DNA of 13,930 bases, taken from the NCBI GenBank assembly GCA_016207865.1, contig JACQZD010000057.1, positions 1 through 13,930 on the forward strand. The letters are read 5' to 3'. Below the pieces are notes generated by a model that saw only the letters and a program-made list of their open reading frames with translations, did no database searches and was not told where the DNA came from. Shown here piece by piece: positions 7,651 to 13,930 of the stretch. The translations under genes and the position numbers were made by a program. The DNA comes from Nitrospirota bacterium. GTDB taxonomy: Bacteria > Nitrospirota > Thermodesulfovibrionia > UBA6902 > DSMQ01. Each line of letters begins with the position of its first letter. The stretch's first letter is position 1.

Positions 7651-8043
7651 TTGACAGAGATAATTTCAACAATAGCATTGGTGCTGATATCCGTTATTAT
7701 GATAGTGTTCTGGATACCTGCAATTCTGCAAATCAAGAAGACGGCAAAGGCGGTTGAGGATTTTCTTAAGACCACGCAGGAAAATTTGAATCCGCTTCTT
7801 TCGGAGATTAGAGAGAGCGCAGAACATATAAACAAGACTGTAGCGAGGATTGAAGATTCCGTAAAAAACGTGCAGCGCCTTACATCAGCGGTAGGAGAGA
7901 CAGGCGCAATGGTTGACGAGGTAAATAATTTAATCAAGCGTACCGGCTTATCTGTCACCGTTAAGACCGCAAGTCTCGGCATCGGCATAAAAACCGCCCT
8001 CGGCGTTTTAGCCAAAGGGCTTTTAAAAAAACGTGATGAGTAA
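7651..8043 (+). CDS. DUF948-family membrane-anchored helical protein
   Basis: This 130-residue protein has one N-terminal membrane helix (about residues 3-25) followed by a long amphipathic helical region with repeating Leu/Ile/Val and no catalytic motif. It matches the DUF948 (YtxG-like) family. I place the start at TTG 7651, one base after the EF-G-like stop, with the purine tract AAGGGGG at 7638-7644 as ribosome site. The first in-frame ATG (7573) would put 26 very basic residues encoded inside the preceding gene ahead of the membrane helix and is unlikely. It precedes a YtxH-family gene. In Bacillus subtilis ytxG and ytxH are also neighbours in a stress operon, which supports both calls. 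The molecular function is unknown. Confidence 0.85.
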   Translation: MTEIISTIALVLISVIMIVFWIPAILQIKKTAKAVEDFLKTTQENLNPLLSEIRESAEHINKTVARIEDSVKNVQRLTSAVGETGAMVDEVNNLIKRTGLSVTVKTASLGIGIKTALGVLAKGLLKKRDE

Positions 8044-8047
8044 AACC

Positions 8048-8068
8048 GTAACAAGTAATGCGTAACAG
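8048..8068 (+). repeat. Three 7-bp units GTAACAA/GTAATGC/GTAACAG
   Basis: These are three consecutive heptads starting with GTAA, between the DUF948 and YtxH genes. GTAATGC also opens the third array inside the large activase gene (10604-10610), so the two belong to one family. The YtxH ribosome site GGGAGG follows about 35 bp later and is intact. Confidence 0.6.
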
Positions 8069-8115
8069 GCCGGGCGCCTGATTACACATTTACTTAAGAA
8101 AGGGAGGTAGAGGAA

Positions 8116-8424
8116 ATGAGTGAAGAGAGAAGCTGTACGACAGGCAATGTGCTTTTGGCTTTTGTGCTTGGAGGTGTTGTCGGCGCGGGTATTGCCCTGC
8201 TTATGGCTCCGCAATCAGGCCGGGAGACGCGGCAGAAGATTAAAGACCTGGCATCGGACGCCAAAGAAAAAGCAGCGGATTATGCAAGTCATATAAAAGA
8301 AAAGGTTTCATCTGCTGTGGAACACGGCAAGGGATTTGTTGAGGAAAAGAAGTCTTTGATCGCCACTGCCATTGAGGCAGGCAAAGAGGCTTACGAAAAG
8401 GAAAAGGAAAAGCATGCGAAGTAA
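8116..8424 (+). CDS. YtxH-family protein
   Basis: This 102-residue protein has a short polar start, then a glycine-rich hydrophobic helix (about residues 10-32) ending in MAPQSGRETRQKI, the signature of the YtxH/general-stress family. A charged helical tail rich in Ala, Lys and Glu follows, resembling LEA-type or apolipoprotein-like helices. It is probably inserted in the inner membrane with the helical tail in the cytoplasm. The start has the strong ribosome site AGGGAGG. It sits 72 bp after the DUF948 gene and may share its transcript. The family role in stress or envelope physiology is only loosely known. Confidence 0.85.
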   Translation: MSEERSCTTGNVLLAFVLGGVVGAGIALLMAPQSGRETRQKIKDLASDAKEKAADYASHIKEKVSSAVEHGKGFVEEKKSLIATAIEAGKEAYEKEKEKHAK

Positions 8425-8436
8425 GTAATAGGCGCT

Positions 8437-8450
8437 GAGAAGCGAGAAGC
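8437..8450 (+). repeat. Two 7-bp units GAGAAGC next to a perfect palindrome
   Basis: GAGAAGC occurs twice directly (8437-8443, 8444-8450) just before the 15-bp inverted repeat. It is short, so only its association with the other heptad arrays makes it notable. Confidence 0.45.
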
Positions 8451-8453
8451 GTC

Positions 8454-8487
8454 ATTGCTTCTTCCCGACTGTTCGGGAAGAAGCAAT
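8454..8487. repeat. Perfect 15-bp inverted repeat with 4-nt loop
   Basis: The left arm ATTGCTTCTTCCCGA (8454-8468), loop CTGT and right arm 8473-8487 form a perfect hairpin downstream of the YtxH gene. There is no T tract after it (CATAAGAC follows). A mRNA-stabilising or dispersed palindromic repeat therefore fits better than a standard Rho-independent terminator. The TCCCGA/TCGGGA core recurs in the 5424-5455 hairpin. Confidence 0.75.
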
Positions 8488-8535
8488 CATAAGACATGTC
8501 ATAACGTTAACTATATTTAAATCGGAGCTGCGGCA

Positions 8536-11500
8536 ATGAACAAGGATGGTATTTTTTTTGCCGGTCTGGATGCCGGCTCGGTAAGCGTAAAGCTTGTTAT
8601 TCTGGATGCCGGCGGCAATGTTCTCAAGTCTGAATATGTCCGCCACAAGGGAAAGCCCCTGACTGCTGCCTATGACCTTCTCAGCGAAACCGTCAGCGCG
8701 CATTTTTTAAGCATAACAGGTTCGGCAGGCAGACTCATCTCGCAGGTTTTCGGCATTGAGCCTGTAAATGAGATAGTGGCCCAGAGTTATTCAAACCAAA
8801 AATTCTTCCCCTCAGCCAGAACCATCATAGAGATGGGCGGCGAGGATTCAAAACTTATCCTGCTTGAAAACGGCAAAGTAAAGGGGTTCTCCATGAATTC
8901 AGTCTGCGCCGCAGGCACAGGCTCATTCCTGGACCAGCAGGCTGAAAGACTGAGACTCAGCATTGAAGAATTCAGCAGGATTGCCTTAAATTCCAAAAGC
9001 CCTCCGAGAATTGCAGGACGGTGCAGTGTTTTCGCAAAGTCCGATATGATACACCTGCAGCAGATAGCAACTCCGGTTGAAGACATCGTTACAGGCCTCT
9101 GTTTTGCCGTTGCAAGAAATTTTAAGGGCAGTATATGCAAGAACACGGAAATTGCCAAACCTGTCAGTTTTCAAGGCGGAGTGGCGGCAAACAAGGGCGT
9201 CATTAGGGCTATAAAAGAAATTTTTAATATTGAACAGCTGCTCATCCCCGAACATTATGCGCTGATGCCTGCAATAGGGGCGGCTCTCAGCGATATTGAA
9301 CGAGGCAGGAAAAATGTCTTTGATATTGAAAAACTCAGGCAGTTTATTACTGCAGAGAGAAACGAAGAAAAAGAGCACGAGCCGCTGTCTAACAACAGTG
9401 AAGAGTTAAGAGTTATGAGTTATGAGTTAACCGATAAAGACTTATCGCCTTTTACGCTGAACGCTGAACGCTCAACGCTCAACGCTTATCTCGGCATAGA
9501 CATTGGTTCAATAAGCACTAACCTTGCCGTTATTGATGAGGAAGGGCGGCTTCTTGCAAAAAGATATTTGATGACTGCCGGAAGGCCTATTGAGGCAGTG
9601 CGGCAGGGGCTTGATGAAATAGGGCGTGAACTTGGAGACAAGGTTCAAATTCTCGGCGTCGGGACTACGGGTTCAGGCAGATATATGATTGCCGACTTTG
9701 TCGGGGCGGACATTGTTAAAAATGAAATTACCGCGCAGGCCACGGCGGCGATAGCGGCAGACCCTGAGGTTGATACCATATTTGAAATCGGCGGGCAGGA
9801 CTCAAAATATATTTCACTAAAAGACGGGGTGATTGTTGACTTTGAAATGAACAAGGCCTGCGCCGCCGGCACGGGTTCATTCCTTGAAGAGCAGGCGGAG
9901 AAACTCGGGATATCCATAAAGGAAGAATTCAGTGCTTTGGGCTTTAAGTCACAGCGGCCGTGTTCCTTGGGAGAAAGGTGCACTGTCTTTATGGAAAGCT
10001 CACTGCTGTCAAAACAGCAGCGGGGAGTTTCCAAAGAGGATCTTGTCGCAGGGCTTTCATATTCAATTGTGCAAAATTACATTAACAGGGTGGTGGGCGA
10101 CAGAAGGATAGGTGAAAAAATATTTTTTCAGGGCGGAGTCGCTTTTAATCAGGCCGTCATGGCGGCCTTTGGAAAATACTTAAATAAGCAAATCTTCATA
10201 CCGCCCCATCATGATGTAACAGGCGCAATCGGCATGGCGCTTATCGCAAAAAAATACATGAAAGACAGTGAAGAGTTAAGAGTTATGAGTTATGAGTTAA
10301 AGCATGAACAACAATCTTTTTACGCTGAACGCTTAACGCTGAACGCTCAACGCGCTTCTAAGTTCAAGGGTTTTGATCTTTCAAAAAGGCCCTATCGGAT
10401 AAAGTCTTTTGAGTGCAGGGGCTGTGAAAACCTTTGCGAGATAAACAGCGTTCATATTGAGGGTGAAAAAGACCCCCTCTTTTATGGAAGCAGATGTGAA
10501 AAATACGATGTAAAACGCAGGCAAAAACTTACTCAGCCTCTGCCATTCCCGGACTTATTTGCGGAACGTGAAGAACTGCTTTTAAAAGCACACTCAACCT
10601 ACCGTAATGCGTTATGCGTAATAAGTGAAGAGTTAAGAGTGAAAAGTGCAGAGTTGGAAGTTAAGAGTTATGAATCAAATAATAAAAACGCTGAACGCTT
10701 AACGCTGAACCGTGCCTACCGGCCGGCAGGCGCTCAACGCATTCGTATCGGCATTCCGAGGATTTTCTTTTTCCACGAGTTCCTTCCTTTCTGGAGTACT
10801 CTTTTATGGGAGCTTGGATTTGAAGTGGAACTCTCCGATAAGACAAACAGGCAGATAATAAACATGGGAGTAGAAAGCATTTTGTCTGAAAGCTGTTTCC
10901 CCCATAAAGCTGCGCACGGCCATATAAAAAATTTAATTAATAAGAATGTTGACGCCATTTTAATTCCGAGCTTTATCAACCTCAATTCTTCACACGATGC
11001 CGTGCGGTCTTTTGCCTGCCCGTATGTTCAGACAATGCCTTATATTGCAAAAACGGCCTTCAGCGGGATAGATGCCGTTTTGTCCGGAAAATTAAAATTC
11101 CTCAGCCCTGTAATAAATACAGAATTCGGAACGGATTATTTTACTAAGGAGATTTACAGAACATTAAAGCCGTACAAAATCACGGTGCGTCGTATTAAAA
11201 ATGCGCTTAAAAAGGCGGAAGAGTCTCAGAAACAGTTTGTTTCTGCGGTAAAGAGCCGGGGAAATGAAGTATTAAACAATATCAGCGGTAAAACAATTGT
11301 CATACTGGGACGCTCATATAATGCTTTTGATTCCGGCATAAACCTTGATATTCCGAAAAAATTATCAGGGTTTGGTGTTTTTTCCATCCCTATGGATTAC
11401 CTGCCGATTGAGGACATTGATATAACAAAAACATGGCCCAATATGTATTGGCGGTCGGGGCAGAACATTTTAAAAGCGGCAAAAATAATCAGGGGCAATC

Positions 11501-12999
11501 CCGCCCTTTTTGCCTTATATATCGGCAATTTTTCCTGCGGTCCCGATTCTTTTATCCACAGGTATTTTAAAGAGACTGTGGGAAGCAAACCTTTTCTTCA
11601 AATAGAGATTGACGAGCACAGCGCAGACGCAGGAGTAATTACCAGATGCGAGGCATTTCTTGACAGTATAGAAAACAATATAAATGCAGTTAGCCGTGAA
11701 CAGTCATCTCTTAGTGAAAAACCAATTGCCAATCGCTCTCTGCCGGCAATTTCCCCGCATTTTACGCCCCATGCCTCCCGTATTGTCTATATTCCTCGGA
11801 TGTCGGACCATGCATTTGCCATTGCCTCTGCCTTTGAGTCATGCGGTCTTGACGCCGAAGTGCTGGATGTGCCTGATGCTGAAACAGTGAAAACCGGAAG
11901 ACGCTATGTATCGGGAAAGGAATGCTACCCGTGCGCTGTTACAACTGGCGATATGGTAAAAAAGGTGCGGTCCAAAGACTTTAATCCTTCAAGAGCTGCT
12001 TTTTTCATGCCGTCAGGCAGTGGTCCCTGCAGGTTTGGGCAGTATAATATTTTTCACAGGCTTGTGCTGAATGAATTGGGATTCCCTCAAGTCCCGATAT
12101 TTGCGCCTAATCAGGATGTTTCTTTCTATGCGGAATTAGGCATAATCGGCAAAGACTTTACAAAACAGGCGTGGAAAGGCGTTACTGCAACAGAACTGCT
12201 TATGAAATGCCTTCATGAAACAAGACCGTATGAAATCCGTAAAGGCGAAAGCAACGGCATATATCAGGAATATCTGACAAAAATCAGCAGGGGCGTCAAG
12301 AGCCGCAACGGCGTCATGCCCGAACTTTTAAAAGATATGAAAAAGGTATTTTCCGGGATACAAAAAACCTCTGACAGAAAACCGCTTATCGGCATTATCG
12401 GAGAGATATTTGTCAGGCACAACTCTTTTTCAAATGAAAATCTCATTGGCAAAATAGAAGCCCTCGGCGGCGAGGTCTGGCTGGCGCCGGTAGAAGAATG
12501 GCTTTATTACATTAACCTGATGGCCTTGCACAAAGCGGCAAGAAAACTAAAAAATAATTTCTTCTCAAAGAATACGGCATCAGAGGTTATGAGCATTTTT
12601 ATTACAAGGTTTGTCCAGAAGAGAATTGAACACAAATATTCAGCCGGGTTTAAAGGCTTTCTTAAAACCCTTAAAGAGCCCGATACCGGTGAAATACTTA
12701 AAAACGCTTCGCCCTACCTTCATAAGTCTTTTGAAGGCGAGGCGATTTTGAGCATGGGCAAGGCAGTGGATTTTGTGAAAAACTCCGCCTCAGGGATAAT
12801 AAGCGCCATGCCTTTCGGCTGCATGCCCGGAACTATTGTAAGCGCAATGCTGAAGGGTTTTCAGCAGGATTACGAGATTCCCTGCCTCAGCGTTGCTTAT
12901 GACGGAGCGGAGACAACGTGCTCTGCAATACAGCTTGAGGCCTTCATGCATCAGGTGAAGGAATACCGTAAGGTAAATTCCGAATCGCATGTCAGGTAA
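8536..12999 (+). CDS. Giant 2-hydroxyacyl-CoA dehydratase activase/reductase fusion
   Basis: This single 1487-residue protein belongs to the BadF/BadG/HgdC - HgdD family. Two ASKHA-fold activator ATPase domains (about 8-260 and 318-580) each carry a phosphate motif (GLDAGS, GIDIGS), a second one (GGEDSK, GGQDSK) and CAAGTGSF. Each also has both Fe-S cysteines of the family: C124/C163 and C442/C482. In one chain they may form the pseudo-dimer that holds one [4Fe-4S] cluster. A linker has four cysteines (C627, C630, C634, C654). A DUF2229-like region starts near 736, with C787, C828 and C1001 and the DEHSADAG stretch. The C-terminal dehydratase-D-like part has C1130/C1133 (ECYPC), C1165 (GPCRFG), C1429, C1450 and C1462. 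In the family, ATP hydrolysis drives a very low-potential electron into a reductase cluster. The substrate of these large stand-alone fusions is mostly unknown. The ATG has GGAG upstream. Three repeat-derived peptides are inserted between domains (about 290-317, 579-606 and 690-735). Confidence 0.93.
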   Translation: MNKDGIFFAGLDAGSVSVKLVILDAGGNVLKSEYVRHKGKPLTAAYDLLSETVSAHFLSITGSAGRLISQVFGIEPVNEIVAQSYSNQKFFPSARTIIEMGGEDSKLILLENGKVKGFSMNSVCAAGTGSFLDQQAERLRLSIEEFSRIALNSKSPPRIAGRCSVFAKSDMIHLQQIATPVEDIVTGLCFAVARNFKGSICKNTEIAKPVSFQGGVAANKGVIRAIKEIFNIEQLLIPEHYALMPAIGAALSDIERGRKNVFDIEKLRQFITAERNEEKEHEPLSNNSEELRVMSYELTDKDLSPFTLNAERSTLNAYLGIDIGSISTNLAVIDEEGRLLAKRYLMTAGRPIEAVRQGLDEIGRELGDKVQILGVGTTGSGRYMIADFVGADIVKNEITAQATAAIAADPEVDTIFEIGGQDSKYISLKDGVIVDFEMNKACAAGTGSFLEEQAEKLGISIKEEFSALGFKSQRPCSLGERCTVFMESSLLSKQQRGVSKEDLVAGLSYSIVQNYINRVVGDRRIGEKIFFQGGVAFNQAVMAAFGKYLNKQIFIPPHHDVTGAIGMALIAKKYMKDSEELRVMSYELKHEQQSFYAERLTLNAQRASKFKGFDLSKRPYRIKSFECRGCENLCEINSVHIEGEKDPLFYGSRCEKYDVKRRQKLTQPLPFPDLFAEREELLLKAHSTYRNALCVISEELRVKSAELEVKSYESNNKNAERLTLNRAYRPAGAQRIRIGIPRIFFFHEFLPFWSTLLWELGFEVELSDKTNRQIINMGVESILSESCFPHKAAHGHIKNLINKNVDAILIPSFINLNSSHDAVRSFACPYVQTMPYIAKTAFSGIDAVLSGKLKFLSPVINTEFGTDYFTKEIYRTLKPYKITVRRIKNALKKAEESQKQFVSAVKSRGNEVLNNISGKTIVILGRSYNAFDSGINLDIPKKLSGFGVFSIPMDYLPIEDIDITKTWPNMYWRSGQNILKAAKIIRGNPALFALYIGNFSCGPDSFIHRYFKETVGSKPFLQIEIDEHSADAGVITRCEAFLDSIENNINAVSREQSSLSEKPIANRSLPAISPHFTPHASRIVYIPRMSDHAFAIASAFESCGLDAEVLDVPDAETVKTGRRYVSGKECYPCAVTTGDMVKKVRSKDFNPSRAAFFMPSGSGPCRFGQYNIFHRLVLNELGFPQVPIFAPNQDVSFYAELGIIGKDFTKQAWKGVTATELLMKCLHETRPYEIRKGESNGIYQEYLTKISRGVKSRNGVMPELLKDMKKVFSGIQKTSDRKPLIGIIGEIFVRHNSFSNENLIGKIEALGGEVWLAPVEEWLYYINLMALHKAARKLKNNFFSKNTASEVMSIFITRFVQKRIEHKYSAGFKGFLKTLKEPDTGEILKNASPYLHKSFEGEAILSMGKAVDFVKNSASGIISAMPFGCMPGTIVSAMLKGFQQDYEIPCLSVAYDGAETTCSAIQLEAFMHQVKEYRKVNSESHVR
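9403..9486 (+). repeat. In-frame heptad element 1 in the activase gene
   Basis: Four units GAGTTAA/GAGTTAT (9403-9430), a 23-bp spacer, then four ACGCTGA/ACGCTCA units plus a partial one (9454-9486). It encodes residues in the linker between the two activator ATPase domains, including SEELRVMSYEL and TLNAERSTLNA. The family ATPase domains flank it without damage. Confidence 0.85.
10273..10354 (+). repeat. In-frame heptad element 2 in the activase gene
   Basis: It has the same four GAGTTAA/GAGTTAT units (10273-10300), a 21-bp spacer, and ACGCTGA, ACGCTTA, ACGCTGA, ACGCTCA (10322-10349). The 36 bp at 10265-10300 are identical to 9395-9430. It encodes SEELRVMSYEL and AERLTLNAQR between the second ATPase domain and the Cys-rich linker. 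Confidence 0.85.
10604..10740 (+). repeat. In-frame heptad element 3 in the activase gene
   Basis: Ten consecutive 7-bp units starting with GT run from 10604 to 10673 (for example GTAATGC, GTTAAGA, GTTATGA). Two degenerate units follow, then ACGCTGA, ACGCTTA, ACGCTGA (10688-10708) and, after an insert, CGCTCAACGC. It encodes SEELRV, AELEVKSYE and AERLTLN just before the DUF2229-like region. The 7-bp register is kept across both blocks. Confidence 0.85.
10710..10730 (+). repeat. 21-bp palindrome-rich insert nested in heptad element 3
   Basis: A GC-rich segment containing CTACCGGCCGGCAG interrupts one ACGCTCA unit between its first and second base. Removing exactly 21 bp restores the unit and its register. 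The insert adds seven residues, RAYRPAG, splitting LTLN-AQR, which is uninterrupted in element 2. Confidence 0.7.
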
Positions 13000-13164
13000 A
13001 GGCACATATGCCCTCAAAATCTTTAGAAAGCAACAAGTTTTTTAGATGCCATACTGCAAAGCGTTGAAAGGTTTTCTCTTAAAAAGTTTGGTTGTTTAGA
13101 AATCGCAGCATGGCATGGTCAGAGGTGTTGCACTAAAGCTTTTTCAAACATATATGCCTTTACC

Positions 13165-13199
13165 TTGCATCTTGTATCTTGAATCCTGTATCATGTATC
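13165..13199 (+). repeat. Five 7-bp units of TTGTATC type
   Basis: TTGCATC, TTGTATC, TTGAATC, CTGTATC and ATGTATC follow one another in the 228-bp gap after the activase gene. The rest of that gap (13000-13164) shows no recognisable gene, RNA or terminator. The array ends 28 bp before the start codon of the small basic protein. Confidence 0.75.
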
Positions 13200-13227
13200 A
13201 TTCTTTATTAAAACAGGAGGTGAGTGA

Positions 13228-13320
13228 ATGGGCAGCGTTGTAAAGTGGCGGAAGAAAAAGATGAGCAAACATAAACATAAAAAGCTCCTCAAAAAGACCA
13301 AACACCAGAGGAATAAATAA
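13228..13320 (+). CDS. AURKAIP1/COX24-domain (DUF1713-type) small basic protein
   Basis: This 30-residue protein opens MGSVVKWRKKKMSKHKHKKL and is almost wholly Lys, Arg and His plus a Trp. It matches the short bacterial AURKAIP1/COX24 (DUF1713) family, whose mitochondrial relative is the C-terminal part of ribosomal protein mS38. As I recall, an actinobacterial counterpart is a small 30S protein. A role on the small ribosomal subunit is therefore likely but inferred. A near-consensus ribosome site, AGGAGGTGA (13217-13225), stands immediately before the ATG and suggests strong translation. Its size makes it easy to miss in automatic annotation. It stands alone, with no ribosomal protein genes nearby. 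Confidence 0.85.
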   Translation: MGSVVKWRKKKMSKHKHKKLLKKTKHQRNK

Positions 13321-13416
13321 GCATCATAGATACAGATAAAAAAGCATTAGGCAGTCAATCTTCAGAGGTGATTCACCCTCTCATTAGACAGGCATAAAAC
13401 ATAAATTTTTTAATGC

Positions 13417-13446
13417 TTGACATCTTAAAAGATAATGCCTTATACT
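13417..13446 (+). promoter_or_regulatory. Sigma70-type promoter of the lipoprotein gene
   Basis: A perfect TTGACA (13417-13422) and TATACT (13441-13446) are separated by 18 bp. Transcription would start near 13453 and give a leader of about 36 nt containing the GGGGGGAAGG ribosome site. Confidence 0.7.
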
Positions 13447-13488
13447 TTTTGAGTTTTAATAAATTAATCAAGGGGGGAAGGTGTAATT

Positions 13489-13930
13489 ATGACGAGGTTA
13501 TTCAGTTATAAGAGAAAATTATTGCTCCTTATTGCGGGTATTTTTATTTTGACAACTGCGGGGTTTTTTCTGGCAAGCTGCGGCGCAGGCCCTCAGAATA
13601 AAGTGGCTCTGCCTGATGCCGGGGATTATGCGGTTGATTTCAGCCCGGTGCTGCGGGATGATTTTGGGCCTGATGGCGCAGACGCTGGAACAGATCATGA
13701 TGCGGGCGCCGATGGGTCTCTTGATTATGCTAAACGATATTATATAAGCCTTGCAAACAGTGTTCCCAGTATGGTTAACAGAGCCTTTACAATTGAGGGG
13801 TGGGTGAAAAAGATACCAATGATAGACCCACCAACAGGAGGAGCTATATCTCTGTCAGGCAGTTTCTTTACGCGTTTCGGTTGTCAGACCGGAGCCGGTA
13901 TTACGGTAGGTTTAATAGGTGATGTCCCGA
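13489..13930 (+). CDS. Lipoprotein with LamG-like domain, N-terminal part (3' end outside window)
   Basis: 147 codons are visible and the frame is still open at the right edge. The N-terminus is a lipoprotein signal: basic residues (Lys8-Arg9-Lys10), a hydrophobic stretch 11-28 and the lipobox LASC with Cys31 as the lipidation site. A low-complexity segment rich in Asp, Gly and Ala (about 57-79) follows. Then 'AFTIEGWVKK' appears, which resembles the start of LamG/concanavalin-A-like jelly-roll domains (usual form FTIEAWVK). The protein is probably exported and lipid-anchored in the envelope or on the surface, perhaps binding carbohydrate. The domain call rests on a short stretch and is tentative. 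The ATG follows a purine-rich ribosome site (AGGGGGGAAGG), and a clear promoter lies upstream, so this is a separate transcription unit. Confidence 0.75.
   Translation, partial: MTRLFSYKRKLLLLIAGIFILTTAGFFLASCGAGPQNKVALPDAGDYAVDFSPVLRDDFGPDGADAGTDHDAGADGSLDYAKRYYISLANSVPSMVNRAFTIEGWVKKIPMIDPPTGGAISLSGSFFTRFGCQTGAGITVGLIGDVP

Noticed and set aside
7359..8054. 231-codon open frame on the minus strand
   Set aside because: It lies opposite the end of the EF-G-like gene and the DUF948 gene, both with clear family matches, and its product resembles no family I know.
9403..10740. CRISPR array or split gene in the activase
   Set aside because: The units are 7 bp with no regular spacers, and the frame is open throughout, so it is neither CRISPR nor a pseudogene.
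11761..11781. Possible fourth degenerate heptad site in the activase (ACGCC/ATGCC spaced by 7)
   Set aside because: It lies at another likely domain border, but only about two weak units can be matched, too few to claim.
13000..13164. Possible decayed gene in the gap after the activase
   Set aside because: Short open stretches exist (one of about 40 codons without a convincing start), but none resembles a known protein.
13360..13385. Weak hairpin AGAGG/CCTCT after the small basic gene
   Set aside because: It has a five-pair stem with a wide loop and no T tract, so it is not supportable as a terminator.

Overview
The window reads as chromosomal DNA of a Gram-negative-type anaerobic or facultative bacterium. 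A Nitrospirota (Thermodesulfovibrio-like) or Desulfobacterota-like genome is my best guess, but this rests on gene style, not on a marker gene. The clues are isoleucine synthesis through citramalate, a very large oxygen-labile-type 2-hydroxyacyl-CoA dehydratase activase fusion, an HD-GYP signalling protein, an EF-G-like second translocase, a lipobox lipoprotein, and many short 7-bp tandem repeats. All supported genes lie on the + strand.

Layout. (1) 3-1940: C-terminal part of a coiled-coil/GAF/GAF/HD-GYP sensor, entering from the left edge with 39-residue tandem repeats. (2) 1979-4875: a strong sigma70-type promoter, then lysC (aspartate kinase, with a probable internal start for a regulatory ACT-only subunit) and cimA (citramalate synthase), an amino-acid biosynthesis operon. 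(3) 4957-5394: an RseC-family Fe-S membrane protein whose 5' leader is a repeat element. (4) 5553-8424: EF-G-like GTPase, DUF948 protein and YtxH-family protein in close succession. (5) 8536-12999: one 1487-residue polypeptide with two activator ATPase domains, a Cys-rich linker, a DUF2229 region and a dehydratase-D-like reductase region. (6) 13228-13320: a 30-residue AURKAIP1/COX24-type basic protein. (7) 13489-right edge: the start of a lipoprotein with a LamG-like domain, behind its own promoter.

The most unusual signal is not a gene. Heptanucleotide (7-bp) tandem repeats of several sequence families occur at least eight times. They lie between genes (4885-4956, 8048-8068, 8437-8450, 13165-13199), inside cimA (3894-3914), and three times inside the giant activase gene (9403-9486, 10273-10354, 10604-10740). 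The activase copies sit at domain boundaries and are read in the same frame, so they encode related peptides. Two share an identical 36-bp core. The third is itself interrupted by a 21-bp GC-rich palindromic insert that adds exactly seven residues. These behave like small repeat units that spread into permissive sites while keeping the host frame open. How they move is not visible here.
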